Below the pieces are notes generated by a model. It did not search any database and was not told where the DNA came from. It was given only the letters and a program-made list of their open reading frames with translations. A stretch of DNA of 64,000 nt. Source: Faecalibacterium gallinarum. Lineage in GTDB: Bacteria > Bacillota > Clostridia > Oscillospirales > Ruminococcaceae. Made by a program: the position numbers and the translations under genes. Positions 61,559-64,000 of the stretch are shown here, one piece after another. The DNA lies in NCBI RefSeq assembly GCF_022180365.1, contig NZ_BQKV01000018.1, positions 52,045-116,044 of the forward strand, given 5' to 3'. The first letter of the stretch is position 1. Each line of letters opens with the position of its first letter.

Positions 61559-63265
61559 GTGGACTACGGCACCTTTATGGACATGATTGAGGACCAGGAC
61601 ATCGGCCAGGTAGAGATCACCGACAGCGAAATCACCTTTAGCAACAAAGACAACACAAAACTTTATCAGACCGGCGCCATGTACGACCCCACCCTCACCG
61701 AGCGGCTCCATGATTCCGGCGCGACCTTTGCCAGCGATGTGGGGGACGAGGGCTCCCCCATCCTGAGTTTTCTGCTCTCCTTTGTCCTGCCGCTGGTCAT
61801 CTTCATCGGCCTGGGGCAGTACATGAACAAAAAGATGATGGAGCAGATGGGCGGCAAAAACGCCATGTCCTTCGGGATGGGCAAGAGCAACGCCCGGGTC
61901 TATGTCCAGTCCTCGGACGGCATCCGGTTTGCAGATGTGGCCGGCGAGGACGAGGCCAAGGAAAACCTGGCCGAGATTGTGGACTACCTCCACAACCCCA
62001 AGAAATACACCGACGTGGGCGCCTCCATGCCCAAGGGCGTTTTGCTGGTGGGCCCCCCGGGCACCGGCAAAACCATGCTGGCCAAAGCCGTGGCCGGTGA
62101 GGCGGGGGTCCCCTTCTTCTCCATCTCCGGCTCGGAGTTTGTGGAGATGTTTGTGGGCATGGGCGCCTCCAAGGTGCGGGACCTGTTCAAGCAGGCAAAA
62201 GAAAAAGCCCCCTGCATCGTCTTCATCGACGAGATCGACGCCATCGGCAAAAAGCGGGACGGCCAGATGACCAGCAACGACGAGCGGGAGCAGACGTTGA
62301 ACCAGCTTTTGACCGAGATGGACGGCTTTGAGGGGAACAACGGGGTGATCATTCTGGCGGCCACCAACCGGCCCGAATCCCTCGACCCGGCCCTGACCCG
62401 CCCCGGCCGGTTTGACCGCCGGGTGCCGGTAGAGCTGCCCGACCTGGCGGGCCGGGAGGCCATCCTGAAGGTCCACGCCCGGAAGATCAAGACCGAGCCG
62501 GACGTAGATTTCCACACCATCGCCCGGATGGCCGCCGGAACCTCGGGCGCCGAGCTGGCCAACATCATCAACGAGGCCGCCCTGCGGGCGGTGCGGGCGG
62601 GCCGCACCACCGTCTGCCAGGCCGACCTGGAGGAGAGCATCGAGGTGGTCATTGCAGGCTACCAGAAGAAAAACGCCATCCTCTCGGACCAGGAGAAAAA
62701 GGTGGTGGCCTACCACGAGATCGGCCACGCCCTGGTGGCCGCCAAGCAGTCCCACTCGGCCCCGGTCCAGAAAATCACCATCATCCCCCGCACCTCGGGG
62801 GCCCTGGGCTACACCATGCAGGTGGAGCAGAGCGACAAGAACCTGCTGACCAAGGAGGAGCTGGAGGACAAGATCGCCACCCTGACCGGCGGCCGCGCCG
62901 CCGAGGAGGAGGTCTTTGGCCAGATCACCACCGGCGCTTCCAACGACATCGAGCAGGCCACCAAGCTGGCCCGGGCCATGATCACCCGCTACGGCATGAA
63001 CGACGAGTTCGACATGGTGGCCTTTGAGACGGTGAGCAACCAGTATCTGGGCGGGGACACCGCCCTGGCCTGTTCCGCCGAGACCCAGCAGGCCATCGAC
63101 CAGAAGGTCGTGGCCCTGGTCAAGCAGCAGCACGCCAAGGCCCGCAAGATTCTGGCGGACAACCGCCAGGCCCTGGACCGGCTGGCCCGGCACCTGTACG
63201 AAAAGGAAACCATCACCGGCGAGGAATTCATGCAGCTTCTGGCGGAAGGGGGCGCACAGCAATGA
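61559..63265 (+). CDS. ftsH: ATP-dependent zinc metalloprotease FtsH (interrupted by an upstream amber codon)
   Basis: A membrane-bound AAA+ protease for quality control of membrane proteins. This frame (568 residues from a GTG) has the second membrane helix (about 68-90), Walker A GPPGTGKT, Walker [10 protein letters not shown], the second region of homology [19 protein letters not shown] and the zinc site HEIGH, all intact. The first helix lies upstream of the TAG at 61547. No ribosome site precedes the GTG at 61559 or the later ATGs, so full product would need suppression or weak restart. UAG is a normal stop in this genome (rlmD, DUF951). It overlaps the next gene by 4 bp. Confidence 0.9.
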   Translation: MDYGTFMDMIEDQDIGQVEITDSEITFSNKDNTKLYQTGAMYDPTLTERLHDSGATFASDVGDEGSPILSFLLSFVLPLVIFIGLGQYMNKKMMEQMGGKNAMSFGMGKSNARVYVQSSDGIRFADVAGEDEAKENLAEIVDYLHNPKKYTDVGASMPKGVLLVGPPGTGKTMLAKAVAGEAGVPFFSISGSEFVEMFVGMGASKVRDLFKQAKEKAPCIVFIDEIDAIGKKRDGQMTSNDEREQTLNQLLTEMDGFEGNNGVIILAATNRPESLDPALTRPGRFDRRVPVELPDLAGREAILKVHARKIKTEPDVDFHTIARMAAGTSGAELANIINEAALRAVRAGRTTVCQADLEESIEVVIAGYQKKNAILSDQEKKVVAYHEIGHALVAAKQSHSAPVQKITIIPRTSGALGYTMQVEQSDKNLLTKEELEDKIATLTGGRAAEEEVFGQITTGASNDIEQATKLARAMITRYGMNDEFDMVAFETVSNQYLGGDTALACSAETQQAIDQKVVALVKQQHAKARKILADNRQALDRLARHLYEKETITGEEFMQLLAEGGAQQ

Positions 63266-63804
63266 GAGGTCGTTCCGGTTTTGGGTGGAGCCAGTTTCTG
63301 ATGGGGGTCTGCCTGATCCTTCTGGGGGTATTCACCTTTTTGCAGCCCCGGAGTATGTTCACCGGGATTGCGGTGCTCTACGGCATCGCCGCCGTGATCA
63401 CCGGCATCTGTGACATTGTGATTTACATTAAAGCCGAGCGGTTCACCGGCTTCGGGCCCGCCGTCTCCCTGATCTCGGGCATCCTGAGCATCATGACAGG
63501 CATCGCCCTGCTGGCCTATCCCGGCATCGCAGAGCGGATCGTTTCTCTGTTGTTCCCCCTGTGGTTCATCACCCACTGCATCAGCCGTCTGGCCCATGTG
63601 GGGGTCATCCGGCTGATGGGCGGCTCCTTTTACTATTATTTCTCCCTGATCGTCAACACCCTCGGGCTGGTGCTAGGCTTTATGATGCTCTTCCAGCCCT
63701 TCCTGGCCCTATTCACCGTGGGGTATCTGGTGGCCTTTCTGCTCCTCGCTTTCGGGGTGGACTGCCTCCTGATGGCCTTTACCGACATGGGTTCCCGCTG
63801 GTAA
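63262..63804 (+). CDS. DUF308/HdeD-like membrane protein
   Basis: A 180-residue protein with six membrane helices, starting [29 protein letters not shown] and repeating the LLGIF...P...GI pattern of HdeD-like DUF308 proteins (GILSIMTGIALLAYPG; NTLGLVLGFMMLFQP). HdeD helps acid survival in E. coli; in Firmicutes the role is unknown. It begins on the ATGA overlap with ftsH. Confidence 0.88.
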   Translation: MRGRSGFGWSQFLMGVCLILLGVFTFLQPRSMFTGIAVLYGIAAVITGICDIVIYIKAERFTGFGPAVSLISGILSIMTGIALLAYPGIAERIVSLLFPLWFITHCISRLAHVGVIRLMGGSFYYYFSLIVNTLGLVLGFMMLFQPFLALFTVGYLVAFLLLAFGVDCLLMAFTDMGSRW

Positions 63805-63829
63805 CGGGGCCGTATCTGTCATAAAAAAA

Positions 63830-63851
63830 GCCCCTGCTTCCCGAAAGGGAA
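63830..63851 (+). terminator. Terminator interrupted by an insertion sequence
   Basis: AAAAAAAGCCCCTGCTTCCC, GAAA loop, then only GGGAA of the expected returning arm GGGAAGCAGGGGC before the sequence changes to TGAACCGCTCC. The second arm and T run are cut off. Confidence 0.65.
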
Positions 63852-63876
63852 TGAACCGCTCCAGTAAAAGTAGACA

Positions 63877-63923
63877 GTGAAAAAAGAAGGCCTCCTGTGG
63901 TAGAATAAAACTACTACAGGAGG
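63877..63923 (+). promoter_or_regulatory. IS promoter and ribosome-site hairpin
   Basis: GTGAAA, 18 nt, TAGAAT (63901-63906). CCTCCTGTGGTAG (63891-63903) can pair with CTACTACAGGAGG (63911-63923), which includes the AGGAGG site. Only transcripts that start upstream would carry the full hairpin, so readthrough from outside would not be translated well. Confidence 0.6.
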
Positions 63924-63931
63924 TCTTTGCT

Positions 63932-64000
63932 ATGCCCAGAAAATACAGCCACATTCAGGAACACGAGAAAGAGATCCTGGAACTTCGCAGCCAGGGAATG
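63932..64000 (+). CDS. Transposase orfA-like protein, N-terminal fragment
   Basis: Twenty-three codons to the window edge: MPRKYSHIQEHEKEILELRS and on. The ILELRSQGM phrasing looks like the start of an IS3-family orfA helix-turn-helix. ACAGGAGGTCTTTGCT precedes the ATG. Confidence 0.65.
   Translation, partial: MPRKYSHIQEHEKEILELRSQGM

Larger units (their letters stand above)
63852..64000 (+). mobile_element. Left end of an IS3-like insertion sequence
   Basis: The element seems to start at TGAACCGCTCCAGTAAAAG, which has the TG start of IS3-family ends and breaks a terminator hairpin exactly there. It contains a promoter-like GTGAAA-18-TAGAAT, a hairpin over the ribosome site and the first 23 codons of an orfA-type protein. 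The right end lies beyond the window. Confidence 0.7.

Overview
The window is a GC-rich stretch of a spore-forming, Gram-positive anaerobe, most likely an Oscillospiraceae/Ruminococcaceae gut member. The evidence is the endospore pair spoIVA and sipL, Clostridia-type hypothetical families (DUF4364, DUF951, DUF1667), an anaerobic sulfatase maturase, PTS sugar uptake, strong AGGAGG ribosome sites and sigma-A promoters. No rRNA, CRISPR array or prophage was seen. There is one tRNA (Leu, GAG) and one insertion sequence running off the right edge.

Layout. 0-8.4 kb: tRNA-Leu, a secreted polysaccharide deacetylase, and a leftward housekeeping operon (DUF951, prfA, Sua5-type TsaC, coaE, lytic transglycosylase, M18 aminopeptidase), then an S1-domain protein and a DUF4364 protein. 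8.4-19 kb: sipL-spoIVA, a zinc-ribbon membrane protein, galU, rpsF-ssb-rpsR with a leader, galactokinase divergent from an AraC regulator, and rlmD. 19-24 kb: an SGNH hydrolase, a MATE efflux operon behind a short leader ORF and terminator, and a GH1 6-phospho-beta-glucosidase. 24-29 kb: a glycerol-3-phosphate oxidation operon behind a leader terminator, with the antiterminator glpP and an AEC permease facing it. 29-35 kb: a PTS (IIC, IIA, IIB) with an embedded cytoplasmic sulfatase, divergent from an RpiR regulator and the anaerobic sulfatase maturase; four similar 16-bp palindromes lie in the control region. 35-41.6 kb: an MgtA-type ATPase with its small partner, and a sugar ABC importer divergent from a second AraC regulator. 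41.6-47.7 kb: a 1006-residue TPR protein, an SDR with its LysR regulator, and a membrane-anchored XRE regulator. 47.8-51 kb: an arsenic operon (arsR, permease, thioredoxin, ferredoxin-arsenate reductase fusion) and bcp. 51-57.5 kb: a small kinase, a decayed ABC exporter, tspO, a cysteine hydrolase, a DUF2500 protein, and dnaK with an SseB/Sel1 protein. 57.7-64 kb: a heterodimeric ABC exporter, ftsH interrupted by an amber codon, a DUF308 membrane protein, and the start of an IS3-like element.

The most notable items are the self-contained sulfated-sugar locus (import by PTS, desulfation in the cytoplasm, its own maturase, RpiR operators); a six-codon leader peptide MKLRAG overlapping a terminator ahead of the MATE operon, which carries the Lys/Arg-X-Arg type motif known from macrolide-stalled leaders; the ferredoxin-ArsC fusion; and three lesions (ftsH amber codon, mgtA lacking its ATP-binding domain in frame, an ABC exporter lacking most of its membrane domain). 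Coordinates, motifs and spacings were read by eye; family names come from recognised motifs, not database searches.
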